From contig SSNU01000219.1 of NCBI GenBank assembly GCA_012064415.1, positions 62,001-126,000 of the forward strand: a stretch of 64,000 nt of DNA, given 5' to 3'. The translations under genes were made by a program, and so were the position numbers. Positions 10,501 to 21,268 of this stretch are shown here, one piece after another. Within the stretch, counting starts at the first letter, position 1. The number at the start of each line of letters is the position of its first letter. Origin of the DNA: Gyrodactylus bullatarudis. Lineage: Eukaryota > Platyhelminthes > Monogenea > Gyrodactylidea > Gyrodactylidae. The notes beneath the pieces are model-generated. The model saw nothing but the letters and a program-made list of their open reading frames with translations, had not been told where the DNA came from and did not search any database.

Positions 10501-13500
10501 CGGTAAAACTTATTCCCTTGTCTTCATACCTGAGAGAGACAATTCAGATGGTGAAGACGAAGATAATGATGTATTAACAGCAATGCATTCCGAGAACAAT
10601 AGTGATTCAGATGATGAAAGTATAGTAGATCTTGAGGATCTTGCACCTTCTCATCTTCGAGATACAAGAAATCATCCAAAAGTTCCGACTGATTTTATTC
10701 CTTTACCGAAGAATAGTGGTGCGCGAACAAATCTGGAGTATTTTTCTTTATTCTTCGATGATAGAATGATATCAATGCTGGTATATCAATCAAACATTTT
10801 CGCTACTCAGAATAACAGAGTCCTTGGAACCAATATAAACGAGGTCCGAAAATTTCTTGGAATGCTGCTCAAGATGAGTGTGATACAATTACCTCGAGTC
10901 CAAATGTACTGGTCTAAAGAGACAAAAGTAGAGGCCGTCTCAATGCTGATGAGTCGCAATCGATTCACCGATTTGAAAAGAAATATTCATTTTGCTGACA
11001 ACTCATTGACAGACACATCGGATCGAATTTACAAAATTCGTAATCTTGTAGAAATTTTTCGCCAAAACTCTCTACGAAATGGAGAAGGTGATCAGTTCAG
11101 TCCGTCGATGAAAAAATGATTCCATTCAGAGGAAAGTCAAAAATAAAGCAGTACCTTCCTAATAAACCGGTAAAATAGGGACTTAAAGTGTATTCAAGAA
11201 ATTCTCTTGATGGCTACATGCATGACTTTCACATTTACGAGGGCAAGACTCCTGTGATTCCTGACTCTTGTGGCAAGTCATCTGGATATTTTGTCTTGAA
11301 GGTTGCCGAAAACTTGACTAACCCGAACCATATTCTCTATTTCGATAACTTCTTTACCAGCATCGAACTCCAAAAGGCTTTATTGAAAAGAAGAATTCAC
11401 TCAACTGGAACTATAAGATCTAACAGGCTCAAGAACCTCGATCTTTTAAGAAAAGAATCCGAATTGAAAAAAGAAGGGCGAGGATCTTATGATCTTCTGT
11501 ATTCCAAAGCTGATCAGATTTTTATCATTCGATGGTTCGACAGTAGAGCTGTGACAATGACATCCACATTCGCTGCTGCTGATCCTATAAAAAGAATTCA
11601 ACGATGGGACTCAAAACGTAAGAAGGCTGTTGAAGTTGATTGCCCATACATTGTCGATTCATACAACAGATCTATGGGAGGAGTTGATCTTTTTGATTCC
11701 TTTATGGCTCGGTATAGGATACATCATCGAGCCAGAGCATGGTACTTTTCTTTATTAAAAATTACTTTTGAAGGTACATAGCAGTTTTTCATTGGGTTCT
11801 TTCTGCCTCGTATGTAAATGCATGGATCCTCTACAAGAGAGAAACTTCGGAGAATCCCAAGCAAGACCTTCTTCAGTTTCTTGTTCGACTCTCTGACGAG
11901 CTAGTCGAAGAGTCCCGTCTGACTTCAAGAAAGAGATCATTCAACATGTCAGGGATTTTAGATCAGTCTTCTGAGCCAGAAAGAAAAACAGTCAGAATAG
12001 ATTCCAGCTCGCTTCTGAATCTTTCAATCAATTTAGAAAATCAAAACTTACACTTGCCTTCAAAAGTCGCCTCAGCCAAAGATAGAAGAAAATGTACATT
12101 GTGCCCAAAGAAAACGTTTGATATGTGCACTGAATGTAAAATCTTTCTTTGTATATCGAATGGTGAAAATTGTTATATAAAATATCATAGAAAATAAAGT
12201 TATAATATTATCTACTTGTAAGCGACTTGTTTTTCTAAAAGTTACACAATAAACCAAAAGGTCATATATGACCGATCCGAGATCACCCATAAGTTGATGT
12301 CCTACGAAAAAAGTCTCGAAGATAACATTTCTTGTAATACTCATCATAGAAGATTGCAAAAAGAATCAGCTTGATATGTATGTTGGTTCTCTCATGGTAT
12401 CGAAAGGGTTAAACCAGATCGAAAATACCTTAGGTGCCTTTTGGCAGAAATTTCATAAAAAAGATGACAAGATGTATGTACGAAGAAATAGACAAAAGTG
12501 AGAATTAAGATATTTTTCATAAATGAATACTTCATCTTAATCTGTCATAAATGCATAGATATTTTTGAAGAAAAGAAAAAAAAACATGCAATAAAATGGT
12601 GAGAAGGGTTTTCATTCATATCGCATAATATTATAATAGTAAATTTATATTTTTTTAAATATTGTTAAAAAATTTCGAATTAATTTTTTCATAGTACAGT
12701 ATTCATTGGACAAATCTTTCCATATATCTCTGGTCGCAAAAAGTTGATTATAATAATTATTAAAAGAGAAATTAGACGAGAAATAAAGAGTGAGAAACAT
12801 ATTAATTCGGCCACTAAATATTATTAGAGTTATTACAAGTTCAATACAAGCTTGAAAATAAGATTGTCAGGTAGCAAGCGAATAATAAACAGTTTTGATT
12901 AATTTAAAAGGTCTGAGATATTCTCAATTCCATAACCAGTAAAAAATTTATGATAAATTCGATCAAATAACCAAACAGCCCTTGGATTACTTTATCTACA
13001 TGACCATTCTATAAAACTCATTTATCAAAAAAACAGTCATTTAGATAGAGAGTTTCAAAATTGAAAAAAAAATTCTACAAGAATGAGCTGCATTACGGAC
13101 ATTAACTGGTCGGGTTCTCTTGTTTGGCCGAAATGAAGCTTCAAGCCATTTGAAATTTTGAATGCTATCCCCTCCCATTTTATGTAACAGCTGCAGAACT
13201 TTGAAATTGACAAAAAAATTCGAAATTAAAATGAAACTCTCTACTGAAATGACTGTTTTACATTTGAAATTAATAAAACTTAAAAAAGATTAACAATTCC
13301 ATAGTTCCCTTACTTTTGTTCAAGATTTGCCTGTAATACATTGATGTTTTGAATGAAATTTTTATTTTTTGTTCAATATACAATATTCTTTTTCAAGTAA
13401 AAGGAACTGGTTTTCAGTACTTACAATCTCCTGGCTTGTCACATTATATGGAAGTCCACGTATTCTGATTAGACTCTGTTCAGAATTTGTTAGATTGACT

Positions 13501-15714
13501 AGAAATTCCTCTGCTTCAACAGTATCACACCCGGATATATCAATAAAATCAGGACCCAGAGCGGTATAAATTTCAATGTATCTAGTATTAATATGATGTT
13601 TATGTTTGCGTAAAGCTAAATCTCTCTGTTCAATATTCGCCAATGCTATGAGTGCTTCGCCATTGCGACGTCCAACTTTACCCAATACCAAAGCTATCCC
13701 ACCGGGAGCGATTGTGATGCCGCGTAGAAATTTATGGATTTCATTGTCTGTCGCTTGCCAGGGTAGACCTCGAGCCCTTACCACAACATCATCTGGTATC
13801 ACAGTAGTCTTGTGTCTAAGAGAAAAATCATGATATTCGGATAACTCACATCAAGGCTGGCGTATAAAATTCTTGAATGAAACTCGTTAGACGCCAATTC
13901 TCATTGGAATCGCAAAGTTTAATAGCCAATCTAACCAAGTCCCTACAATGGCTTAGTGGCCAGAGGCCTTTGGGAGTTGATTCTTCTGAAGACTTGACTG
14001 GGTCATAGCCAAACTCTGACATTCTACACGTACTTGTCCATGAGCTGAGTTGTTTCATGAGGATCATAGGAAGGAATGGAGGTTCCATATTGAGAACTAT
14101 ATATATTTAAATTGCATTTTTTTAATATTCATATTACTTTGTGTGATAAACCTTGCTTTCAAACCCAACTAATCACGATTAATCGCTTTCTTAAACTTGT
14201 GAATTTCATACTAATACCTGGACAAGAGAACTATTTACAGATCTGAAGGAACAACTAACGAGATTCCCTACTATTCTAGCAGACTTTGCTACTCAGATGA
14301 TATTCATCTTTGATCATGGCCAATCAGGGTACAGTCAAGAGCAGAGCAGGTGGAGTAAGCAATTCCGACGAAAAAAAGCGGCATACACCATGAAAAATTG
14401 CCTGCAATATTTTTATGGTTGAAAATTGATGACTTTAGAGGTTAATGCTAACTATATTTCTTGCTCTAGAGAGAGGAAAAATATTCATTAGAACCTATAA
14501 AAACCCTTCTTTCAGAGATCGTTTTGTATTTTAAATTAGTGTTTTAATAAGCTATAATTTTTAAACTGACTCATTTTGATCGCGCCGATTATAACTTTTA
14601 AAAAAACTTACAATGTAGCATTGTATAAAGACTCTGAGTTGAATGATCCACGTTGTATTTTCGACTAAAAATCTTTCGTATTTCAAAATATTCAAGGAGA
14701 TAGGGATACTTTTTGAAGTCATCAAAATTCACCCTGGTCAAATTTGAATGCAAGACAAGTCGGAAGGAGAGATAGCTGTCGAGAAGAAACTGAAAAGAGC
14801 TCCCAACACCTTCCTTGTGAACTGAAATGTGGTATAGACCTCTGGCCTTTAACCAATCATCAATCTATAGAGTAGAGAAATTTTATTTAATGCTTATTGA
14901 ATATATTTTGGAATCCTAATCTTGTAGCCATTTGAAGAAAAAAAATAAATAAATTATTCTTAATTTGTTACAACGATTATCCTCATTATCAATTGGAAAT
15001 TTCGATTTCTTGATCATTTTCACTACTTGAAAATCAATGAAATTTAGAGATCTGTCGAAAACCGCTGCTCTTTAAAAAATTAATTGTATAATCCGGTTCT
15101 GATCCTGAAAAACTTATTTTGGCCATTCTGACACTTTCAAATCAATAAAATATTTCAGTTCAAAGTTCAAAATTGGAATTTTAGCGCCAAATCAAAATTT
15201 GAAAAAATGACCAAATATTTTCCAGAATTTAGAGTATGCTACACGACTAGGATTCCAAAAATTCTCTAGCATATTCGAATTCTTGAGATTTTTGTAAAAA
15301 TTAGAAAATTCCCAACTTTTGAATATCATAAGCATTTTTTCTGATTTTTCATTGTTCTCTCTTTAGTATTCACCTCCTCTATTGCTTCTGTGAGACTCTT
15401 TTGATCAGACAAATCTTCCTCAACAAGGCCCAGGGATAATTGAGCCTCCTGGGATAGATTCTGATCTTGATCATCCTTCCTTGGACTTAGTATGATCTGT
15501 TTTTCATCTCCAAATAACTGTATTTATAGGGAATGGTTAAAATAAATCAAATACTAACATCTCTTTGGTGCAAGTTGAGCAGTTTAAGAGTTATCATCAC
15601 AATGGGCTTTTCATCACAGCCAGCATCTTCAGCTTGATTACCTGTAGAGGCAATGTGCAACGCGATCAGGTAATCTGGGGTCCTATCTCTCAACTTTTCC
15701 GTCAAGGAATCCAT
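7507..15714 (-). CDS. fus/ESRP: ESRP/fusilli RNA-binding splicing regulator
   Basis: Eight exons: 15559-15714, 15374-15517, 14612-14864, 13850-14096, 13425-13815, 9085-9660, 8644-8886, 7507-7776; total 759 aa, all phases consistent. The first ~185 residues match the ESRP N-terminal domain ([36 protein letters not shown]). RRM1 ([38 protein letters not shown]) and RRM2 ([45 protein letters not shown]) are quasi-RRMs of good quality. The third RRM starts well ([20 protein letters not shown]) but its second half is strongly degenerate. ESRP proteins bind GU-rich RNA and control alternative splicing in epithelial tissue. The fifth intron (9661-13424) carries a piggyBac element; another intron (13816-13849) is only 34 nt. 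Both human ESRP proteins are shorter, the extra length being the low-complexity C-terminus here. Confidence 0.9.
9969..10010 (+). repeat. Fragment of repeat family B
   Basis: TTGCTACCTGACTATG followed by GGCTTGTAT matches the first part of the family B element (see 36937-37352). Only this part is recognisable. It lies in the large ESRP intron, about 200 bp outside the piggyBac element; a second fragment (GTCAGGTAGCAAGCGAA) lies at 12866-12882 on the other side. Confidence 0.5.
10435..10452. repeat. Subterminal palindrome GGTCATATATGACC of the piggyBac element
   Basis: GGTCATATATGACCGATC occurs here just before the transposase start and again at 12260-12277 just after its stop. Its first 14 bases are a perfect palindrome. 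A partial copy (GGTCATATATA) directly follows the left TIR at 10230. A related sequence stands at the solo piggyBac end at 4797. The placement suggests a transposase-binding or promoter site; the role is inferred. Confidence 0.6.
10466..12197 (+). pseudogene. Broken piggyBac transposase
   Basis: The start ATG 10466 gives an acidic N-terminus ([15 protein letters not shown]), then the catalytic domain. Aspartates of the DDD triad are visible as VDEKMIPF (near 11101), LYFDNFFTS (near 11340) and [10 protein letters not shown] (near 11690). The C-terminus is a cysteine finger ([17 protein letters not shown]...). The gene is interrupted: a frame change near 11098, a TAG at 11176-11178 where the family has tryptophan (KPVK-stop-GLKVY), a second frame change near 11757-11769, and a TGA at 11769-11771. 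The conserved residues are otherwise kept, so inactivation looks recent. Neither of the two frame changes is flanked by a usable intron. Confidence 0.9.
14995..15330. repeat. Foldback family A, partial copy
   Basis: Resembles the right half of the family A element: TTCGATTTCTTGATCATTTTC near 15002, TTCAGTTCAAAGTTCAAAATTGG, GGATTCCAAAAATTCTC and a degenerate end AGAAAATTCCCAACTTTTGAATAT. It lies in the second intron of ESRP and is more diverged than the copies at 5.5 and 38.2 kb. Confidence 0.55.
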
Positions 15715-16448
15715 ACTTTTTTTATTCTAAAAAACTTGCTGTGCTCCCAATATTTTTATAACATGCTTTTTCTTGTGTGCATGCATTGGATATTCGTATA
15801 GCATTTTACTTTAACAATTGTCTATTATAATAATACATTGTACACACCATACTGTGTGGACATTGGTTTTTTCTCTTATGAATGTCAATTTGAGAAAGAA
15901 AAATCATTAAAACATGACTACTACACTTAACCCAATGTGGAAGCGAGTATAAAAAGAAAGGGGGTCTGGGTGGAAAAAGAGGGCTCAATTAAAGCGCATA
16001 CAAAAGACACATAATAAATATATGAAGAATAAAAATAAGGAATAGTTTGAACGGAAGTCTGCTATTATTATATTGAAAGTAGATTGCATTGAGCGTATTA
16101 TAATACATGTAAATTGTTGAATCTACAGTTTATTGAATTGTGTAGAAATAATTTTAAGAAAGGGTGTTATTCTTGGTTGAAAATTAATGTTGGAAAGGGA
16201 ATTTATTTGAAAATTTATAGTAGTTCAAGAGGATTACGCCCATTATTTTTACATGTATAATTTATTTTTTTCTTTAAAATGTCTATACTTGTAAGTAACT
16301 CTAATTATTATTTTTTATATTTTAGTAGCAGTATTACTAGTTGATTAAAAATTCAACAAATGTAGTTTTCCATGATAAATATATATATATTCAAAAAAAT
16401 TTTACAAATTTCAAAAAATTCAATTCTTTCAGAAAGAATTTCTTTATA
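15715..16448. other. Intergenic upstream of ESRP
   Basis: Holds the ESRP 5' flank and the 3' flank of the UPF0390 gene. No coding exon, RNA gene or repeat terminus recognised. A non-coding first exon of ESRP could lie here. Confidence 0.45.
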
Positions 16449-16685
16449 TCAACTCTTAATAAATTTTAATCCTCCTGATTCACTGGAACTGGTTCGCTGA
16501 ATGGCTTTTTCCTCGATTTGCTTATTTATCATTTTTTTAATGTTATTTTGAAGACTATTCAAGGAGCTAGTTTTTTTCATAAACTTTTTAGTTTTACCAG
16601 AACTTTTTTTTGGAGCATTGGTATTTTTCTTCTTTTCAAGACCTGAGAACTGAGGTTTCGACTTCCTGAACTTGCCTTGCGCCAT
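16449..16685 (-). CDS. UPF0390 (LYDG10/C19orf53-like) small basic protein
   Basis: A single-exon frame of 78 aa. It starts MAQGKFRKSKPQF, the signature start of the UPF0390/DUF2462 family (human C19orf53, 'leydig cell tumor 10 kDa protein homolog'), and continues with many Lys and Ser. Family members are small, highly basic, probably nucleolar proteins without an assigned enzymatic role. The assignment rests mainly on the N-terminal motif, size and charge. It is transcribed head-to-head with MPC2, with 81 bp between the start codons. Confidence 0.65.
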   Translation of the reverse strand: MAQGKFRKSKPQFSGLEKKKNTNAPKKSSGKTKKFMKKTSSLNSLQNNIKKMINKQIEEKAIQRTSSSESGGLKFIKS

Positions 16686-16766
16686 TTTTTTGTAAAAGTA
16701 GCTGTATAGAACAAAACTTGAAAAATGTAATCGTTTTTGTTTAAATATAGACCATTTTTAGTTGTT
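16686..16766. promoter_or_regulatory. Bidirectional promoter, UPF0390 / MPC2
   Basis: Only 81 bp separate the start codon of the minus-strand UPF0390 gene from the MPC2 start codon. Both 5' UTRs and the core promoters must fit here or overlap, unless 5' UTR introns exist. No TATA box is obvious. Function inferred from spacing. Confidence 0.5.
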
Positions 16767-17138
16767 ATGTCTTTGGTTTACAGAACTATTATCAATAAGG
16801 CAGATAAATTCGTACCCTCAAAGTTGCGTCCTCTTTGGGAACATGAGGCCGGACCAAAGACAGTATTCTTTTGGGCCCCAATCTTCAAGTGGGGCCTTGT
16901 GTTTGCAGGAATTGCTGATTTAACTCGACCTGTCGAGAAATTGAGTGCCTATCAAAACACAGCTCTTGCCGCTACCGGAATAATATGGTCGCGTTACTCA
17001 CTTGTGATTGTCCCCAAAAATTACAGTCTTTTCGGTGTTAATCTTTTCGTTGGATTGACAGGTCTTTACCAACTTGGTCGTATAGTTAAACATGAAATGG
17101 ATAAAAAGGAACATAATCCACAAGAAAAGTCCATCTAG
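16767..17138 (+). CDS. MPC2: Mitochondrial pyruvate carrier subunit 2
   Basis: A single-exon gene of 123 aa (from ATG 16767, MSLVYRTI). The MPC core is evident: the region LRPLWEHEAGPKTVFFWAPIFKWGLVFAGIADL contains the conserved helix and WAP.FKW block, followed by PVEKLS..QN.AL..TG.IWSRYSLVI.PKNY, then a last helix FVGLTGLYQLGRI. MPC2 pairs with MPC1 in the inner mitochondrial membrane to import pyruvate. The longer in-frame start seen upstream lacks conservation, so the internal ATG is chosen. An AATAAA lies at 17204, about 65 bp after the stop. Length is normal for the family. Confidence 0.93.
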   Translation: MSLVYRTIINKADKFVPSKLRPLWEHEAGPKTVFFWAPIFKWGLVFAGIADLTRPVEKLSAYQNTALAATGIIWSRYSLVIVPKNYSLFGVNLFVGLTGLYQLGRIVKHEMDKKEHNPQEKSI

Positions 17139-17705
17139 TCGCTCTTTCATACAGATTAATTTATTTCTGGAATCTCATTATTAATTTAGTAATCTTATTG
17201 ATCAATAAATATTTATTTGATTAAACTTTTTATTTGCTACTGTAACAAATTGTAAGACAAAATTTGTATGGTGATGCCCTAACCGCAATTTCATCATTTT
17301 CTAACACACAATGTACTACTGTTTCATTATTACGTTTTTCTAAATAAAAATATGCTAGCTATTTTTAATAAAAGAATTAGCAGTAGATTTGGAAAATTCT
17401 ACAATAACCAATAAAATCAAATGTGGTAGAAATGTTTAAATTAATATTCATTTATTTTTTATAATTTCTTTGATATGGAAAAATGTAAAAAATGTTGAAT
17501 ATTAATACAAGTCGATATTAGTGGTACATTATTTAATTCACTTCTTGACTTTTGTAATATTTTTACTGTCCAGAATTAGCATCAAATGCATAATGATAAT
17601 AATACAATTTTATATGCAATAAAAAGATTACAAACACACTGGGTAAATATGTATGATTCGAGGTACAAAAAGTGGAGATATTTTCCAAAAACATATCTAA
17701 TTTGA
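17139..17705. other. Convergent intergenic region MPC2 / LSM14
   Basis: 3' flanks of two convergent genes, very AT-rich, with an AATAAA at 17204 for MPC2. No further gene or repeat recognised. Confidence 0.5.
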
Positions 17706-19085
17706 TCAATTATCCCCATCATTGACAACATTGGAATTCGTATTATTTGAATTATAATTGTTATTCCTGTTATAATTATTATTGTAATGGTTGTTAGGGC
17801 GTCTGTAGCCTCCATTACCACCTCTGCGATAGTTTTGATTACCGTAATTTCTGTAATTTCTTCTATGATGATCGTTGTATGTACTGAGACTACCAAAAGT
17901 GGTCGAGTTGAGTTTTCTTTCTTCCTTAAAGCTCTGAGTAACAGTCTTTTTACCCATAGCTTTATCCAACATTTGGGAGCTAAGTTGATCAAAAATACTC
18001 TTTGTGCTATCATATACAACTTTATCCTCCTCGTTTTCATCATTGGAATCTTTACAGCTGTCTCTCTTTCCCATTTCATCGCCAGAATCTTTTAGATCGA
18101 GCTTTTCCAATTCAGCAGCTAACTCTTTATTTGCTGACTCTATGTCATACTCACCAGTTATTGGAATATCATTTTCCTTTGTATTATTATTTGGATAATT
18201 TCTTCGGTTTGTATAATTGTTTCTGTAATTTCCACGATTATTACTAGATGATGCACCACCTCTCATATAATTTCCCCGTTTATTATTTACATTGTTACTG
18301 TTAAAGCGATGATTTCCTGTATTGTTATTGGCCATGCGGTTATTATTTCGATTATTGTTAAGTTGATAGTTTGGCTGGTGATTTCGCGTTTGATCATTTC
18401 TTTGATTATTATTTGTGTATTGATTTTGTTGTTGCTGGCCGTAGGATTTGTTAGGAGAAACCCAGGATTGTTGAGGACTGAAATTATCAGATAGGTTTGT
18501 AATTTTACTGTTAGAATTTTCCCATGCGTTGGATCGAATTGGTTTCTTTTCTTCAAATTTTAAATTTTCATTCTTCTTATCACTCCAAGCTAAAATAAAA
18601 TGTAAACATTCCTTAAGTTGAATCGATAATGATAATTAACAAAAATTTATAAATTATAGAGATTGATTCAAGTTTTAATAACTATGAAAACTTACAATTC
18701 ATTTCTTCCCTTTGAGTAGAATGGCTATGGCTGGTTACATTAGGTTTTGTTCCAATGGGAGCAATATTAGAACTGTATGAAGGTTCAGCAATAACAATTG
18801 AGGGATCGTCAATAATATCAGCTTCTTCAACAAATGTAATTGAAACAAGGTCATTTTCTGTGAACATAATCTTTTCAAAAATGACATCTTTGGGAGGAGC
18901 TTTCTTCTCAGCAGGTCGATTCTCAGTACCGAATGATTTTACTAAAAATTAATCATCAATAACTTACCATTAGCTAGGGTAATGGTACGACCACAAGTAT
19001 CATGATATTCAACAGAAACAAAATCTCCTTCATATCTAATCTGTGCTCGAGAAATTATACATATCCTTTTAACTGGTTCGTCCAT
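17706..19085 (-). CDS. LSM14/tral: LSM14 / trailer hitch (CAR-1, RAP55) P-body protein
   Basis: Three exons, 18968-19085, 18696-18941 and 17706-18589, give 415 aa. The N-terminal LSm14 domain is clear (IISRAQIRYEGDFVSVEY; VKSFGTENRP; VIFEKIMFTENDLVSITF). A long Asn/Gln-rich linker follows, then an FDF-like motif (GEYDIESANKEL, with YDI where FDF is usual), an FFD-box-like stretch (YDSTKSIFDQLSSQML), a TFG box (KLNSTTFGSLS) and short RGG repeats. LSM14 proteins bind the helicase DDX6/Me31B and 4E-T and repress mRNA in P-bodies. The first intron (18942-18967) is 26 nt, the shortest seen in this window. The gene is head-to-head with lysyl-tRNA synthetase. Confidence 0.9.
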
Positions 19086-19175
19086 TTTGTGCCAATAAAG
19101 GACGTAATGGAATCTCGCGTCAAATTTAGCGGAGGTTTAAAACAAGAATTTGGAAAAATGGATTTTTTTAAATAC
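19086..19175. promoter_or_regulatory. Bidirectional promoter, LSM14 / LysRS
   Basis: The LSM14 start codon (19083-19085) and the presequence ATG of LysRS (19176) are 90 bp apart; a further in-frame ATG at 19107 would leave only 21 bp. Transcripts of the two genes either start within this strip or overlap. Role inferred from spacing. Confidence 0.45.
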
Positions 19176-21002
19176 ATGCTGCGCGCATTTACTTCAACAC
19201 GTTTATTATTTAATAACTCGTTTCAAGTCAGTAGATTAAATCCCATTATCCGAGTAATGTCCGAAGAAAAGATTAGTAAAAAGTAAGTCATTCAAGTCAT
19301 TATTTCTAGTGAATTGAAACGTCGACTTAAGGCTCAAAAAAAGGCTGAAGAGAAGAGCAGTGCTCCTACACAACCAGAAAAAGTCAACTCAGCCAAGGTA
19401 AAAGATGACGATCTTGATCCTACACAATATTTCGAGCTTCGATCTAAAGCAATTCAAGATATGAAAAACTCTAATCAAGATCCATATCCCCATAAATTTC
19501 ATGTGACTATGAGTCTTGAAGAATTCATTGAAAAATACAATGATCTTGAAAAAGGGCAACATTTAGACAATGTAACGGTCCAAATTGCTGGTCGTATCCA
19601 CGCTAAAAGAGAATCAGGTGCTAAACTAGTGTTTTATGATATTAGATCAGAGGATACTCGTCTTCAAATTATGGCTAATCTTCAAGGTTACAAAGATGAA
19701 GCTTCTTTCTACGCTATAAATGAAACATTAAAGCGTGGAGATATTGTGGGTTGTATTGGAATCCCTGGAAAGTCGAAACTAGGAGAATTAAGTATTCTTC
19801 CCAAGGAAATGATTTTACTCTCCCCTTGTCTCTATCAATTGCCACATCTCCACTTTGGCCTTAAGGATAAAGAGACCAGGTTCAGGCAACGTTATCTTGA
19901 TTTGATTATCAATTCCTCTGTTAGACAAAGATTTATTGTTCGTGGCAAGATTATTAATTACATCAGGAAATTTTTGGATAATATGGGCTTCCTTGAAGTA
20001 GAAACACCAATGATGAATATGATACCTGGCGGAGCTACTGCAAAACCCTTTGTCACACACCATAACGATCTTGATATGAACTTGTTCATGAGAATAGCTC
20101 CAGAATTGTATTTGAAAATGCTCATCGTTGGTGGATATCCTAGAGTTTACGAAATTGGCCGTCAATTTCGTAACGAAGGTATTGACCTAACTCATAATCC
20201 GGAATTTTCAACATGCGAATTCTACATGGCCTATGCTGACTATGAGGATTTGATGAAGATTACGGAAGATCTCTTATCCGGCATGGTCAAGTCAATATTT
20301 GGTTCTTACAAAGTCACATATTGCCCGGAACAAGGTGACGATGAAAAATCTGCTGAACCGATAACTGTCGACTACACACCCCCATTTAGAAGGTTAGACA
20401 TCATGTCTGAACTATCCAAGGCATTAAAAGGAGCAAAACTTCCAGATCCAACCCAATTACACACCGAAGAGGCTCGTCAAATTCTTGATAAGCTTTGCGT
20501 TGAAAATAATGTGGAATGTTCTAATCCTCGTACGGCAAATCGGCTTTTAGACAAATTGGTTGGAGATTTCCTCGAAGTTCAATGTATAAGTCCAACTTTT
20601 ATTATGAATCATCCAACTGTTATGAGTCCACTTGCCAAATGGCATCGTAGTAAACCTGGTCTAACAGAACGTTTTGAATTGTTTGTTCTACAAAAGGAAA
20701 TTTGTAATTCCTACACTGAATTGAATGACCCTGTTGAACAAAGGAAACGATTTGAAGACCAAGTCAAGAATAAAGATGCTGGTGACGACGAGGCCATGTT
20801 TTTAGACGAAAACTTTATTACAGCTCTTGGTTATGGTCTACCGCCTACTGGTGGTTGGGGCTTGGGCATCGATAGGTTGACCATGTTCCTAACTAACACG
20901 AACAACATTAAGGAAGTAATACTGTTCCCTGCAATGAAACCTGATCTTGGACTAACTGCCAAAGAAGATCCAACCGGAGGTATGTTAAAATCTAGTCGAT
21001 AG
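19176..21002 (+). CDS. KARS: Lysyl-tRNA synthetase, class II, probable cytosolic and mitochondrial forms
   Basis: Exon 1 ends at 19282 and exon 2 is 19310-21002, joined over a 27-nt intron ([12 protein letters not shown] fits the family). The anticodon-binding OB fold ([20 protein letters not shown]) is followed by class II motif 1 ([20 protein letters not shown]), motif 2 ([14 protein letters not shown]) and motif 3 (GWGLGIDRL). It charges tRNA-Lys. From ATG 19257 (MSEEKISKK) the protein has 572 aa, the usual cytosolic size. In-frame ATGs at 19107, 19158 and 19176 add a basic, Ser/Leu-rich segment ([16 protein letters not shown]...) that looks like a mitochondrial presequence. So one gene probably serves both compartments through alternative starts. 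AATAAA lies at 21004, two bases after the stop codon. Confidence 0.93.
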
Positions 21003-21035
21003 AAATAAATTTTATAGAATCTATAGAGCTGTAGA

Positions 21036-21268
21036 AATTATTTCACGTTGTTTGCTTGCTACCTTGACTTTATTGTCTGCTGGCTTGTTTAGAAAAAAAA
21101 GGAAGAGAGAAGGGTGTCTTATTTCTTTAAAAAATAAAAACTATAATGATTTTCACAATAATCGGAATTATAAGAGTAATAACTCTGATAATATAAACCA
21201 TCACTTAAAGGAAAATTAAAGCTTGGATTAGAATAAAAAACATTAAGATTACCCAAAATTAAAAGTAA
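21036..21268 (+). repeat. Repeat family B, single-arm copy
   Basis: ACGTTGTTTGCTTGCTACC at the left, then GAGTAATAACTCTGATAATA, CATCACTTAAAGGAAAATTA and GAATAAAAAACATTAAGATTACCC...AAAATTA at the right. This is the full ~240-bp unit of family B, in the opposite orientation to the copy at 40316-40559 and more diverged. It lies in the convergent space (21003-21615) between LysRS and the dynein gene, where nothing else was recognised. Confidence 0.65.

Larger units (their letters stand above)
10214..12408 (+). mobile_element. Full-length piggyBac-family transposon
   Basis: A 2,195-bp element with perfect 14-bp terminal inverted repeats, CCCTTTCGATACCA at 10214-10227 and TGGTATCGAAAGGG at 12395-12408, flanked on both sides by TTAA (10210-10213 and 12409-12412), the piggyBac target duplication. 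It encloses one transposase region (10466-12197) on the plus strand, opposite to the host ESRP gene. The element sits in an ESRP intron and interrupts no exon. Intact termini and TSD point to a fairly young insertion, but the transposase is broken, so it could move only if a transposase were supplied in trans. Confidence 0.95.

Noticed and set aside
17787..18494. Several plus-strand open frames rich in Ile/Val/Ser opposite LSM14
   Set aside because: They are the antisense of Asn/Gln/Arg-rich LSM14 codons; no splice signals or family resemblance.
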